Assembly (NCBI GenBank): GCA_026400355.1
Contig: JAPLPE010000015.1
Location: 152,601 to 216,600 of the forward strand
Source: Rhodobacterales bacterium
GTDB lineage: Bacteria; Pseudomonadota; Alphaproteobacteria; Rhodobacterales; Rhodobacteraceae
Direction: 5' to 3'
DNA: 64,000 nucleotides
In this document: positions 7,998 to 17,438 of the stretch, piece by piece
Numbering within the stretch: the stretch's first letter is position 1
Layout of the letters: the number at the start of each line of letters is the position of its first letter
Made by a program: the position numbers and the translations under genes
Notes under the pieces: generated by a model
What the model was told of the DNA's origin: nothing
Databases searched by the model: none
What the model saw: only the letters and a program-made list of their open reading frames with translations

Positions 7998-8891
7998 CTA
8001 CCCCGCGGAAATCGAGATGCCGCGCAGGAATGTTTTTCTGAGCGCGAGGAAAAGCACAACCGTCGGCAAGGATGCAATCAGAGAAGCCGTCAACACGACA
8101 ACGGGCGAGGTCGAGGCATAGCCCCCCTGAAACACCTGCAGCGCCGACATGATCGACCGCACATCCGTGCTCTGGCTCAAGACGGTCGAGAACAGCAGGT
8201 CGTTCCAGATCCAGGTGAACTGCAACAGGAACAGCGCCGCCATCGGGCTCCAGCAGTTGGGCAGCACGATGTTCAGGAACAGCCGGAACTCGCTGCACCC
8301 GTCCATCCGCGCGGCCTCGTCCATCTCGGTCGAAATCTGGCTCATGTAGTTGCGCAGGACCAGAACCGGGAACGGGATGCAGACCGCCGTATAGAACAGG
8401 ATCATCCCGAACTTGGTGTTGATGATCCCCATCTGCTGATAGGTAAAGAACAACGGAATCAGGTACATCTGGAACGGAAACACCGTCCCCGCAAAGATCA
8501 GCATGAACCAGAAGGTCTTGCCGTTGAACTGGAACCGCGCCAGCCCATGCGCCGCAAGTGCCGCGATGAACACCGCAACCGACGCCCCGACGACACCATA
8601 AAGCGCAGAATTGGCAAAGCCCTGCGCCATGTTGGCTGTGGTCCAGGCATCGACGATATTGGCCCAGACCGGTGTGATCCCCTCGGGCAGCGCAAAGGGC
8701 GAACTTCCCGCATATTCCTCGGGCGATTTGAAGATCGACACCATCAGATAATAGAACGGCGCGACCCACAGCAGGGCCAGCAGCACCGACAGCACCACGA
8801 TCCACGGGCTTGTCCGGTTGCGCGCCCTTTCCTTCTGCGCAATCGCCGCGAAATCCAGTTGCGACAGGTCAAAGGGCACCTGCACCGTCAT
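7998..8891 (-). CDS. Carbohydrate ABC transporter permease, MalG type (CUT1)
   Basis: A 297-residue inner-membrane protein with about six hydrophobic segments and the EAA loop EMDEAARMDGCSEFRLFLNI that docks on the ATPase. The order of membrane segments and the C-terminal LRGISISAG fit the MalG branch. It overlaps the preceding permease gene by ATGA (8888-8891), so the two membrane subunits are translationally coupled. Together they form the translocation path for the substrate delivered by the binding protein at 9910-11130. Confidence 0.92.
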   Translation of the reverse strand: MTVQVPFDLSQLDFAAIAQKERARNRTSPWIVVLSVLLALLWVAPFYYLMVSIFKSPEEYAGSSPFALPEGITPVWANIVDAWTTANMAQGFANSALYGVVGASVAVFIAALAAHGLARFQFNGKTFWFMLIFAGTVFPFQMYLIPLFFTYQQMGIINTKFGMILFYTAVCIPFPVLVLRNYMSQISTEMDEAARMDGCSEFRLFLNIVLPNCWSPMAALFLLQFTWIWNDLLFSTVLSQSTDVRSIMSALQVFQGGYASTSPVVVLTASLIASLPTVVLFLALRKTFLRGISISAG

Positions 8892-9832
8892 TTCAGCATC
8901 CTGTCAACGCGGTCCTGCACAATGGCCTGCACCCATGTGATGGCCAGCACGATCAGCCCCAGCACCACCGCTATGGCCGAAGCAAAGCCCCATGCATTGT
9001 TCGAAAATCCTTCGTAGTACATGTAGACTGTCAGGCTCAGGCTCTTCTTGCCCGGGAAACTCGTGCCCATGACCCAGATATGGTCGAACGCCGTGAAACC
9101 AGCCAGAACCGACAGGATCACAACGATCAGGATTGTAGGCGACAAGAGCGGAAGGGTGATATTCGTGAACACCTGAAACGGCGTTGCCCCGTCCATCTTC
9201 GCCGCCTCGATAGGGTCTTTGGGCAAAGCCGCGAGGCCCAGCAGCAGCAGAACCATCGGCAGCCCGACCATCTGCCAGACGAATGTCACGATGATCGCAT
9301 AGGTGATCGTGTTGTCCTGATACAGCCAGCCCACATCGTCGGGCAGCCCGAACAGGCTCAGCGTATTGTTCAGTATCCCGTCCGGCGCATAGACGTAATA
9401 CCAGATCACCCCCACCGCCGTCGGCGCAAGGATGCGCGGCAGGAAAAAGATCGTCTTGGCGGTCTCTTCAAAACGCATGTTCCGCAGCAACAACGCCAGC
9501 GAAAGCCCCAGAACCACCGGCAGGATCAGCGATGCGACAACCCAGATAACCGTATTCTGGAATGCGGCGGCAAAGTTCACCGAGCCCACCAGCTTTTCGT
9601 AATTGTCGATCCCCGCCCATTCGTTGAAGCCCTGAAACCGCTTCCACTTGGTAAAGGAAAACCAGACGTTCATCACGACCGGCATAAGCAAGAACCCCAG
9701 CACCAGCACCAGCGCTGGCACCATGAAGGCCAGTGCCGTGCGCGCATTCCGCCGGCGGGCGACACGGTCGGCCCGTCCCATCTCGGCGGGCACAATCGCG
9801 GCCAGATCTTCAGCACTCATGTTGGCGGTCAT
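8888..9832 (-). CDS. Carbohydrate ABC transporter permease, MalF/UgpA type (CUT1)
   Basis: A 314-residue permease with six predicted transmembrane helices and the EAA motif PIEAAKMDGATPFQVFTNI. The first helix is preceded by an arginine-rich stretch, placing the N-terminus in the cytoplasm. A second methionine at residue 5 (MSAEDL) is an alternative start. It lies 77 bp after the binding-protein gene, separated by a strong hairpin. Substrate specificity cannot be read from the permease; the operon context suggests a sugar acid or its oligomer. Confidence 0.92.
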   Translation of the reverse strand: MTANMSAEDLAAIVPAEMGRADRVARRRNARTALAFMVPALVLVLGFLLMPVVMNVWFSFTKWKRFQGFNEWAGIDNYEKLVGSVNFAAAFQNTVIWVVASLILPVVLGLSLALLLRNMRFEETAKTIFFLPRILAPTAVGVIWYYVYAPDGILNNTLSLFGLPDDVGWLYQDNTITYAIIVTFVWQMVGLPMVLLLLGLAALPKDPIEAAKMDGATPFQVFTNITLPLLSPTILIVVILSVLAGFTAFDHIWVMGTSFPGKKSLSLTVYMYYEGFSNNAWGFASAIAVVLGLIVLAITWVQAIVQDRVDRMLK

Positions 9833-9868
9833 CGGTCCTGCCCCGGAATTGACCCCTGAAAGACCAAA

Positions 9869-9896
9869 CCGGGCGGCAGGTCTCCCTGCCGCCCGG
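9869..9896 (-). promoter_or_regulatory. Intercistronic hairpin between binding-protein and permease genes
   Basis: A perfect 12-bp stem (CCGGGCGGCAGG / CCTGCCGCCCGG) with a 4-base loop lies between the stop of the solute-binding-protein gene and the ATG of the first permease. In ABC operons such structures commonly protect the upstream message or partly terminate transcription, so that binding protein is made in excess. It is followed by TTTGG rather than a long U run, favouring a stabiliser or partial terminator. Confidence 0.65.
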
Positions 9897-9909
9897 TCCG
9901 TCTCAAGTC

Positions 9910-11130
9910 TTACTGTTCAGCCCAGTATTCCTTGTTGATCGCATCAAGGTTGGCGATGGTCATATCCGCCTGTTCGGCCGTCGGGTTCAGCACGAAAGCC
10001 GACAGTTCCGCCACCATGTCACCCTGGATCGCGGCCGGGACTGCTTCCCACCAGCGCTGCAGCGCGATGGTGTTGCCAGCCGTCATGTCCGCCGTGATCT
10101 CGTCGATGATCCCGTTCGGTGCCGGAACCTTGGGGTTGCCGTTGAAAAGTCCCAGCGCATCGGCCCAGGCCTGACCGCCTTCCTGCGTGACAAAGAACGC
10201 ATAGGCCGCCTTGGCCGCATCATCGGCAGAGGCCGACAACAACAACGGCCCGCCTTCCACGATCACCTGGCTCGGCAGCGCCGGGTCTGCGTTCGGCATG
10301 ATGAAGGCGCCAAGGTTCGCGCCGATATCCATCCCGCTTTCGCCAAGGCTTCCGATGACCCATTCGCCCATCAGATACATGGCCGCAGAACCGCCCGCGA
10401 AATCGGCAGCTTCGGTCGTCGTCCGGGGATCGGTGAAATACCCCTTCGATGCCCAGTCCACCCACATGTCGAACGCGGCATGAACCTCGGGTGAATCATA
10501 GGCCAGTTCGCCGGTATGCAGCTTGTTGTAGGCGTCGGGGTTTGTCCGGATCATGAATTCCTGAAACCAGATGAACCCACGCCAGCCGTCCTGTACGCTC
10601 GCCTCGAAAGGCGTGATCCCTGCCGCCTTCAGCGTGGCCGCCGCCGCTTCCAGATCGGCCCAGCTTGCCGGCTCGGCGATGCCGTTGTCCGCAAACATCT
10701 GCTTGTTGTACAGGACAACCCAGCGCGCGACGTTGATCGGCACGGCATAGGCCGTCCCGTCCACCGAGAACAGCCCGCGCACGCCAGCAGGCAGATCGCC
10801 CGACGCAATCGCGGCGTCCCAGACATCATCGACCGACGCGACCGCCCCTGACGACACCACATCGGCCAGCGCCGAACCGGTCCACCAAGTAAAGATCGCC
10901 GGAGTCGTCCCCGCCGCGATGCTCGATTGAACGAACGCGATATACTGGTCCGTCGGATAGGCGCTGGCGGTAAAGCCCGCCGTCGCGCCCAGCGCCTCGA
11001 ACCCCGCCTGCCAGGGCGACTTGTCATGCGTCAACACGACCTCGGCACTCGCTGCACTTGCCACAAACCCGGCCGCCATCGCGGACAGGGTGATCAGCGC
11101 GGTCCCGCGCTTCACGATATCAAGTTTCAT
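9910..11130 (-). CDS. Extracellular solute-binding protein of the CUT1 sugar transporter
   Basis: A 406-residue family-1 binding protein. A Sec signal peptide (KRGTALITLSAMAAGFVASA, cleavage after ASA near residue 29) precedes a bilobed mature domain with typical segments (TPAIFTWWTGSALADVV, VPINVARWVVLYNKQMFADN, GGSAAMYLMGEWV). It is exported to the periplasm and hands its ligand to the two permeases. The start is supported by GAGAG 5 bp upstream. It follows the ATPase gene by 24 bp on the same strand. Ligand unknown. Confidence 0.93.
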   Translation of the reverse strand: MKLDIVKRGTALITLSAMAAGFVASAASAEVVLTHDKSPWQAGFEALGATAGFTASAYPTDQYIAFVQSSIAAGTTPAIFTWWTGSALADVVSSGAVASVDDVWDAAIASGDLPAGVRGLFSVDGTAYAVPINVARWVVLYNKQMFADNGIAEPASWADLEAAAATLKAAGITPFEASVQDGWRGFIWFQEFMIRTNPDAYNKLHTGELAYDSPEVHAAFDMWVDWASKGYFTDPRTTTEAADFAGGSAAMYLMGEWVIGSLGESGMDIGANLGAFIMPNADPALPSQVIVEGGPLLLSASADDAAKAAYAFFVTQEGGQAWADALGLFNGNPKVPAPNGIIDEITADMTAGNTIALQRWWEAVPAAIQGDMVAELSAFVLNPTAEQADMTIANLDAINKEYWAEQ

Positions 11131-11154
11131 TGTCTCTCTCCCAGTTGAACAGCA

Positions 11155-12261
11155 TCAGTTGTCCGATCCCTTGCGCAAGGAACGCTCGGTCTCGGGGTCG
11201 AAAAGGTGAATACGGTCGGTATCAAGCGCGAAACTCATCCGCTCCCCGTCCGCCACATCGCGAGGGTCGAGCATCCGGGTTACGAACTCCTCCGCGCCGA
11301 TGGACGACGTGATCAGCGTTTCGTTCCCCAGCGCCTCGCTCAGCAGAACTTCGGCCTCGAACCGGATCGGGTTCTTGGGCGTCAGCCCGTGATCCTGCGG
11401 TACGATATGCTCGGGCCGCAGCCCCACCGTCACCGGTGCGCCCGCGCGCGGCATGTCAAACCGCCCCGGCACCACGTCCAAAGCCCGCTCCAGCCCCCGC
11501 AGCCGGATCTGCCCGGCCTCGGTCACCGTCCCGGCAAAGAAATTCATCTGCGGCGCCCCGATGAACCCCGCCACGAACTTGTTCGCCGGATGCTGGAACA
11601 CCTCGGCAGGCGTCCCCGCCTGCTCGATCAGCCCGTCCCGCATGATCACGATCTGATCGGCCAGTGTCATCGCCTCGACCTGATCATGCGTCACATAGAT
11701 GACCGTATTCTGCAGCCGCCGATGCAGCTTCTTGATCTCGACCCGCATCTGATGGCGCAGTTTGGCGTCCAGATTCGACAACGGCTCATCAAACAGAAAG
11801 ACTTGCGGTTCCCGCACAATCGCCCGCCCCATCGCCACCCGCTGCCGCTGCCCGCCCGAAAGCTGGCTGGGCCGGCGCTCCATATAGGGCCCAAGCTCCA
11901 GAATCTCGGTCGCCACCGCAACGCGCCGGTCCACCTCGGTCTTGGCCACTCCGGCGATCCGCAGCCCGAACGACAGGTTCGACCGCACCGACATATGCGG
12001 ATACAAAGCATAGCTCTGGAACACCATCGCCACGCCCCGGCTGCGTGACGACACCTCGTTCACGACCTTGCCCGCGATCGAAATCTCGCCCCAGGACACC
12101 GTCTCCAGCCCCGCAATCATCCGCAGCGTCGTCGATTTCCCGCAGCCCGACGGCCCGACCAAGGCGACAAACGACTTGTCCGCTATATCAAGGTTGATCC
12201 CCTTGACCGCGACATGCGCGCCATAGGCCTTGACCAGATTTGTCAGCGTCACCCGCGCCAT
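11155..12261 (-). CDS. ABC transporter ATP-binding protein, UgpC/MsmK type
   Basis: A 368-residue ATPase: Walker [10 protein letters not shown] (about residues 36-44), Q-loop [11 protein letters not shown], signature [10 protein letters not shown], Walker [13 protein letters not shown], switch His in VTHDQ, and a C-terminal TOBE regulatory domain ([10 protein letters not shown]). It energises the CUT1 transporter of this operon. The ATG at 12261 shares bases with the TGA of the dehydratase gene (TGATG), so the two are coupled. All catalytic motifs are intact. Confidence 0.94.
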   Translation of the reverse strand: MARVTLTNLVKAYGAHVAVKGINLDIADKSFVALVGPSGCGKSTTLRMIAGLETVSWGEISIAGKVVNEVSSRSRGVAMVFQSYALYPHMSVRSNLSFGLRIAGVAKTEVDRRVAVATEILELGPYMERRPSQLSGGQRQRVAMGRAIVREPQVFLFDEPLSNLDAKLRHQMRVEIKKLHRRLQNTVIYVTHDQVEAMTLADQIVIMRDGLIEQAGTPAEVFQHPANKFVAGFIGAPQMNFFAGTVTEAGQIRLRGLERALDVVPGRFDMPRAGAPVTVGLRPEHIVPQDHGLTPKNPIRFEAEVLLSEALGNETLITSSIGAEEFVTRMLDPRDVADGERMSFALDTDRIHLFDPETERSLRKGSDN

Positions 12262-13565
12262 CAGCCCCGCCCTTTGGCCAGCGCCGGCGCATCCTTGACC
12301 CTCGGGTCGGCATAGCGCGTCTCGGGGAACACCGAATACCACTCGGGCCGCCCCGGATCGCGGTCATAGGAATACCCACCTGTCTCAAGGAACAACTCGT
12401 TGTATTTCGCAAGCTTTTCCCGGTCAACCTCAACGCCCAGACCCGGCCCCGTCGGCACCGCCATCGCCCCGTCGACATAGGGAATCTTACCCCCGACGAT
12501 GATGTCATCCATCAGATGATGGTAATGCGCATCCGCCGCAAACCGCAGATTCGGCAACGCCGCCCCAAGATGCAGCATCGACGCGAGCTGAATCCCCAGC
12601 TCACCCGACGAATGCACCGACGCCCCGTACTGGAACGTCTCAAGCACCTGCCCCGCCTTGTAGGCCTGCCTCAACCCGCCCCAGAACGTTGTATCCAGCA
12701 GCACCACATCAACCAGATCGTGCCGCACCATCTGGCCCAACTGCTCGAAATTGACCACGACCGTATTCGTTGCCGTCGGAATCCTTACGAACTGCCGCAG
12801 CCGCCGCATCCCCTCAAGACCCCATGTCGGGTCCTCGAAATAGTCATTGTTCATGTGCTCGATGGCCCGCCCGACCCGGATCGCCTCTTCGACCGTCCAG
12901 ACGGAATTGGGGTCCAGCCGCAATCCCTCCCCCGGAAACGCATCGCCCAGCGCCCGGAACACCTCGATGTCATGGTCCGGCGCGAAATGCCCGCCCTTCA
13001 GCTTGTGCGACTTGAACCCATAGCGCGCCTTCAGGTCTTTCGCATGGGCGACAATATCGTCGGCCGTCGTCTCGCCCCCGATCCCCGTCACCGGATCGCG
13101 GTAGCGGTAAAAGATATAGCTCGCAAACGGCACGCTTTCCCGCACCGCGCCCCCGATCAGGTCACAGGCCCGGATGCCCAAAGTCTTGCCCGCCAGATCG
13201 ATGCACGCCATCTCGATCGCTGCATGAATCTGCGCCCTGTTGTTGTAAAGACTTCCAACCGGATTCATGATCTTCCACCGCAACTGCTCAAGCTGCAGCG
13301 GATCATGCCCCACCAGATAGGATTTCAGCCCCAGCACAGTATCCGTGGCCGAAGCGCCGCCACCGCCAAGCTCGCCAAAGCCCGACAGCCCGTTATCCCC
13401 CACGACCTCGACAATCGTGCGGATGAACCGGCCCCAATGGGCCCCGTTGGAATGCCGCAGCGCTGCCTCAAGCGGCATGGTCACAGGCGTGGCGCGGATA
13501 TCCACGATGCGGACGGGTGAACCCAAAGCGCGTGTCCTTCTAAGTCGCGTCAGATCAGGACCCAT
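12261..13565 (-). CDS. Enolase-superfamily sugar-acid dehydratase, glucarate dehydratase-like
   Basis: About 420-434 residues with the mandelate racemase/glucarate dehydratase fold. The KxK base motif (SHKLKGG), metal ligands in RLDPN and YFEDP, an NTVVVNF strand and the His-bearing SVHSSGELG loop are in the expected order, and the N-terminal capping domain contains RHSNGAHWGRF as in GlucD relatives. Predicted reaction: Mg-dependent removal of water from an aldarate or aldonate to a keto-deoxy acid; glucarate itself is not proven. ATG 13565 has a poorly spaced GGAG, whereas AGAAGGA stands 7 bp before an in-frame TTG at 13526, which may be the real start. First gene of the operon. Confidence 0.85.
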   Translation of the reverse strand: MGPDLTRLRRTRALGSPVRIVDIRATPVTMPLEAALRHSNGAHWGRFIRTIVEVVGDNGLSGFGELGGGGASATDTVLGLKSYLVGHDPLQLEQLRWKIMNPVGSLYNNRAQIHAAIEMACIDLAGKTLGIRACDLIGGAVRESVPFASYIFYRYRDPVTGIGGETTADDIVAHAKDLKARYGFKSHKLKGGHFAPDHDIEVFRALGDAFPGEGLRLDPNSVWTVEEAIRVGRAIEHMNNDYFEDPTWGLEGMRRLRQFVRIPTATNTVVVNFEQLGQMVRHDLVDVVLLDTTFWGGLRQAYKAGQVLETFQYGASVHSSGELGIQLASMLHLGAALPNLRFAADAHYHHLMDDIIVGGKIPYVDGAMAVPTGPGLGVEVDREKLAKYNELFLETGGYSYDRDPGRPEWYSVFPETRYADPRVKDAPALAKGRG

Positions 13566-13638
13566 TCTCCGAACCCACCCGGCAGCGCTTCAACGCGGCC
13601 AAGCCTCTGATCCGTCACGATCCCCCCAACGACTCTCA

Positions 13639-13652
13639 ACTACCATACTACA
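13639..13652 (-). promoter_or_regulatory. Candidate operator motif upstream of the dehydratase operon
   Basis: Read toward the operon the site is TAGTATGGTAG. The 9-mer GTATGGTAG recurs at 13794-13802, read toward the divergent glycosidase gene. Two copies in a 282-bp intergenic region suggest a shared regulator, most simply the GntR protein of this operon. The match is to each other, not to a proven box. Confidence 0.35.
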
Positions 13653-13793
13653 AAAGCGCAAGTCAAACGCGACGATTGCCCTGATCCGTTAGCGCAACCG
13701 CCGCGTTGCAGCAGGCAATAGGCCGCAATGCAAAAGACCGGCCACTTGATCGCCTTTGCCAATTGCGCCTCGGACTCTGATTCCGATTGACTG

Positions 13794-13802
13794 GTATGGT
13801 AG
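13794..13802 (+). promoter_or_regulatory. Second copy of the GTATGGTAG motif, upstream of the glycosidase gene
   Basis: GTATGGTAG lies 45 bp before the ATG at 13848, in direct orientation to that gene, and mirrors the copy in front of the dehydratase operon. It would tie both transcription units to one regulator. Confidence 0.35.
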
Positions 13803-13847
13803 CCTGATCCACCCTTCACCACGATGATTCACGCCAGGGGGCCCGCC

Positions 13848-16475
13848 ATGACGATCGACACCATCTATCTCGTCAATCACACCCACACCGATTTCGGCTA
13901 CACCGACTATGCCGATACGCTGTACCGCCAGCACCGCCGCATCATCGATGACGCAATCGAGGTGTGCGAGGCGAACGCCCACCGCGCCGACGCCTCCCGT
14001 TTCCGCTGGACCTGCGAAGTGGCCGAAATCACCGTGGACTGGCTCCACCACGCCCCCGCATCCCAGATCGACCGCTTCAGGGCGCTCCATGCCGCTGGCC
14101 TCATGGGCGTGGCGGTCATGCCCATGCACTGGACGCCGCTTCTCTCGCCCGCGCTGGCCGAACATTCGCTCGACCTCCTGCGCACGCTGCGCCACAACTT
14201 CGGCCTGACCACCCGCACCGCCTGGCAGTGCGACGTGAACGGCCTCGCCTGGTACTGGACCGACCTTCTCCTCAACGCAGGCGTCGAACGCCTCCTCTTC
14301 GCCCCCAACCCCCATCGCGGCATGGCCGACCCGCTCGGGCCGCATCTCTTCAACTGGGAAACACCCTCGGGCCGCATTCTGCCGACGCTTCACGGCTGGC
14401 ACTATTCCTGCGGCACCAACACCTTCTTTCTCAGCGACTTCGACAATGACAAATCGCAGTCCGCCTTCGACCGCATCCTCGCCCGTGTCGATGCTGCTGG
14501 AACCTTCCCCCATCACCATGCCATCCTTCAGGTGACCAACGTCGCCTCGCCCGACAACGGTTTCCCCTCGGCCAGCCTTCCCGACGTCGTGGAAAAATGG
14601 AACGCCGAAGGCCGCAGCCCCCGCCTCGAGATCCGCACGCTCGATCAGGCCATGGACCTCGTCCAGTCCCATGCGGGCCCCCTCCCCACAGCATCCGGTG
14701 ACTGGCCCGATTTCTGGGCCGACGGCGTGGCCTCCACCGCCTTTGAAACCGCCATCGCCCGCACCGGCGAACGCCTCATTCCCGCGACCGACATGCTGAA
14801 CGCGCTCGACGGCGCCGACGCCTACGCGACCGAGGCGCAGTCATCCGCCGCCCATGACCTGATGATGTACGACGAACACACCTGGGGCGCATATTCCTCG
14901 ACGACCCACCCCAATTCACCCTTCACCCGTTTCCAGTGGTCATGGAAAACCCACCGCGCCCAGCAAGGCTTTGCGAATGCTTTCGAGGCGCTGACCCTTG
15001 CCGCCCGCAACCGCGCCCGCAAGGTCACCAAAGGCCGCGTGGAAAGCGACATCACCTTCCGCCGCAACACCCTGCCCCCGGTTCCCGTCACAGAACAGAC
15101 CTACTACCTCTTCAACCCAACGCCCTACCCCCGGCGCGTCCACTGGCCCGTCGCGGCCGACCTTGGCGGAGCGGCCCCCGGTACGCTTCTCCACGCCTGG
15201 CTGATCGACCGCTTCCTGCCCGGCATGTTTGTCGAACGCTACGGCACCGGCCACGCCCCCGGCCACGTCATCACCGCCGACCTCCCCCCGTATGGAGAGG
15301 CCGTGGTCGCCCCCACCCCCATCACCCCCGCCGCCCACGCCCGCACCGGCCACAACTGGATCGAAACTGACCGCTGGCATCTGGCCATCGACCCCGCCAC
15401 CGGCGCCATTGCCCAACTGATCGACCGCGCTGCCGGCACCGACTGGGCACCCAAAGACCACCCTTCCGGCCTTCTTGTCCACGAAACCCTCGCCCGCCCC
15501 GAACGCGGCCGCTCGGCCCTCTTCGGCAACGGCACAGGCATCTACGACTGGTCCCGCCTTGAATCCATCAACTGGCCCGAGGATCCCACACCCTTCCACC
15601 GCGCCCCCGGCCATTGCGCCCTCGGCAACGCCCGCATCACGGTCCTCGGCCCCGAAATCGACGCCATCCTCACCTTCCCCAATGGCGACCGTGCGACCGT
15701 CACATGGCGCCTGCCGCTCAGCGACGGCGGCATCGACGCCGACATCCTCATCGAAAAGAAGGCCCAGACCACGCCCGAGGCCTACTACATGCTCTTCTCC
15801 GCCCCCGGCAGCGGACCGCGGGTCACCCTAGACATCGGCGACCACAGCATCGACGCGAGCCAGCAACTCCCCCAGTCCTGCGCCACATGGACCAGCATCC
15901 AGACCTATGCGAGCGTCACGACCGACGCAGGCAGCCTGACCGTCGCAGCGCCCGACACACCCCTCGTCCTGCCTTTCGGCATTCAGACCGAGGCTGCGGG
16001 CAAACGCCGCGAAACTGACCCTTCGCTCGCCTTCTGGGTGCTCAACAACCACTGGGACGTGAACTTTGCCGCAAGTCAGGCGGGCCACGTCCCCGCCCGC
16101 TTCCGTCTCCTCCCGCAGGGCCAACCCGACGACCACGCCGCCCGCGCCTTCGCCGCCAGCGCCTGCAACCCGCCCGTGATCGTGCGCACCTATGATGGCG
16201 TCACTGCTGCTGCAGGCCCCGCCGTCGCCGCCTCCTCGGACGCCACCCTCCGCCTCCGACCCGCCCCCTCGGGCAGCGGCCTGTTCCTGACCGTCGTGAA
16301 CCCGCATGACCATGCACTGACGACAACCGTCAGTCTCGGCGACACACCCATCACATCCGCCCAAAACACCGACGCCCTTGATCACCCGACATCGACCCTG
16401 CCGCTCGATCCGTCAGGATCACTCACCCTGACCCTCACGCCAAGGCAAACCCGGTACGTCCACCTTGATACCTGA
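13848..16475 (+). CDS. GH38-like glycoside hydrolase (alpha-mannosidase fold), large cytoplasmic protein
   Basis: 875 residues from ATG 13848 (GGGG 7-8 bp upstream). The N-terminal domain carries a GH38-type metal motif VNHTHTDFGYTD, in which His13 and Asp15 correspond to the zinc ligands, and WQCDVNGLAWYWTD, in which Asp129 could be the nucleophile. A helical middle domain (DEHTWGAYSSTTHP) and a C-terminal beta-sandwich follow. There is no signal peptide, so the substrate must enter the cell, which fits the ABC transporter encoded divergently. It may belong to a DUF5054-type subfamily; substrate and anomeric specificity are unknown. Codon use is extremely C-rich at third positions. Fold confident, activity inferred. 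Confidence 0.72.
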   Translation: MTIDTIYLVNHTHTDFGYTDYADTLYRQHRRIIDDAIEVCEANAHRADASRFRWTCEVAEITVDWLHHAPASQIDRFRALHAAGLMGVAVMPMHWTPLLSPALAEHSLDLLRTLRHNFGLTTRTAWQCDVNGLAWYWTDLLLNAGVERLLFAPNPHRGMADPLGPHLFNWETPSGRILPTLHGWHYSCGTNTFFLSDFDNDKSQSAFDRILARVDAAGTFPHHHAILQVTNVASPDNGFPSASLPDVVEKWNAEGRSPRLEIRTLDQAMDLVQSHAGPLPTASGDWPDFWADGVASTAFETAIARTGERLIPATDMLNALDGADAYATEAQSSAAHDLMMYDEHTWGAYSSTTHPNSPFTRFQWSWKTHRAQQGFANAFEALTLAARNRARKVTKGRVESDITFRRNTLPPVPVTEQTYYLFNPTPYPRRVHWPVAADLGGAAPGTLLHAWLIDRFLPGMFVERYGTGHAPGHVITADLPPYGEAVVAPTPITPAAHARTGHNWIETDRWHLAIDPATGAIAQLIDRAAGTDWAPKDHPSGLLVHETLARPERGRSALFGNGTGIYDWSRLESINWPEDPTPFHRAPGHCALGNARITVLGPEIDAILTFPNGDRATVTWRLPLSDGGIDADILIEKKAQTTPEAYYMLFSAPGSGPRVTLDIGDHSIDASQQLPQSCATWTSIQTYASVTTDAGSLTVAAPDTPLVLPFGIQTEAAGKRRETDPSLAFWVLNNHWDVNFAASQAGHVPARFRLLPQGQPDDHAARAFAASACNPPVIVRTYDGVTAAAGPAVAASSDATLRLRPAPSGSGLFLTVVNPHDHALTTTVSLGDTPITSAQNTDALDHPTSTLPLDPSGSLTLTLTPRQTRYVHLDT

Positions 16476-16650
16476 GAGCCATTTCCAAAGCCGGAAGAAC
16501 TCCCGCTGCGCCAATGAAGGCGGGAGATGCGGCAACGCGGACATGCACAGGATACTCGCACCGGAACGGGCTCCATCGGGCCACGACGCAGGACAAAACC
16601 CCGGCCAGGCTGGACTTGCACAACACTATTGGGGAAGCGCCAGATCCTGA

Positions 16651-16737
16651 TGGTGCGGATGAAAGGACTCGAACCTTCACGGGTGTTACCCCACAGCGAC
16701 CTCAACGCTGCGCGTCTACCAATTCCGCCACATCCGC
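16651..16737 (-). tRNA. tRNA-Leu (anticodon GAG)
   Basis: An 87-nt class II tRNA including encoded CCA. Acceptor stem GCGGATG / CATCCGC, D-arm with GGTAGACGC, anticodon arm GCAGCG-TTGAGGT-CGCTG giving GAG, long variable arm, and TTCGAGTC T-loop. It decodes CUC/CUU leucine codons. It stands alone between the glycosidase gene and a decayed membrane-protein gene. Confidence 0.96.
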
Positions 16738-16743
16738 ACGTGA

Positions 16744-17310
16744 TCAAGGTAGGCTGGGGGCGTATAGACCAGCCTTCCGGCGCTGCCAAGAGGGGTTGCA
16801 CGGATTTTCGGAACCTAGCCCGCAACCGGTTTCCGCCGGCCGGGGCACGACCCGCAGAACGATGCCCGCTGCCACCAGCGCCGCCGCCCCCAAGAACCCG
16901 GCCAGTGGCGCATCCGGGTCCAGCACCGCGCTCAACCACCGCCCCGGCAGCAATGTGAACACCCCCGCCACGCCCAGCGCCCGGACGTAAAGCCCCAGCA
17001 TCCCCGCCCTATGCGCCGCAAAGTGCCCGGCCCGCGCCGCCGACACGGCCTGCCACAACCCCAAAAGCGTGAAGACCGACAGCAGGTGAATCACTGAGAA
17101 CTTCCCCAGCATCCGGCCCTCGTGGATCAGGAAGGACGACAGCACCACTGCGGCCCTGGCCCCCACCCAGACCCGGCCCAGCCCCTTGTGCCAGCGCTCC
17201 CGGCGCCGCCGCAGCATCGTCTAGGGCCCCAGCACGATCGCGCACAGGGCAGCAACAACATGGGACTTAGTCACAAACGGGGCATCCGGAAGCGGTGTCA
17301 GTGTCATCAT
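16744..17310 (-). pseudogene. DUF2306-like membrane protein interrupted by an amber codon
   Basis: Starting at ATG 17310 (AAGG upstream), the frame reads MMTLTPLPDAPFVTKSHVVA and continues ALCAIVLGP, then meets TAG (17221-17223). Without any shift it continues TMLRRRRERWHKGLGRVWVG and several hydrophobic segments (ALGVAGVFTLLPG). The whole, about 188 residues, has the layout of DUF2306-type four-helix membrane proteins, in which helix 1 precedes the charged RRRR-H-x2-LGR loop. A single base change explains the stop. Translation from the ATG at 17217 would lack the first helix. Role of the family not established. Confidence 0.65.
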
Positions 17311-17438
17311 GCCAAGCCTTTCAACGCCGCAGGGGGCAGACTTTGCAGCCCGGGGCGGCTATGGTACAGTGGCGTCAGACGTGATCGCCCTGGCAGGCCG
17401 CCTGCACAACGTCCACTTCGTCAGGAACGGAACCCCTG

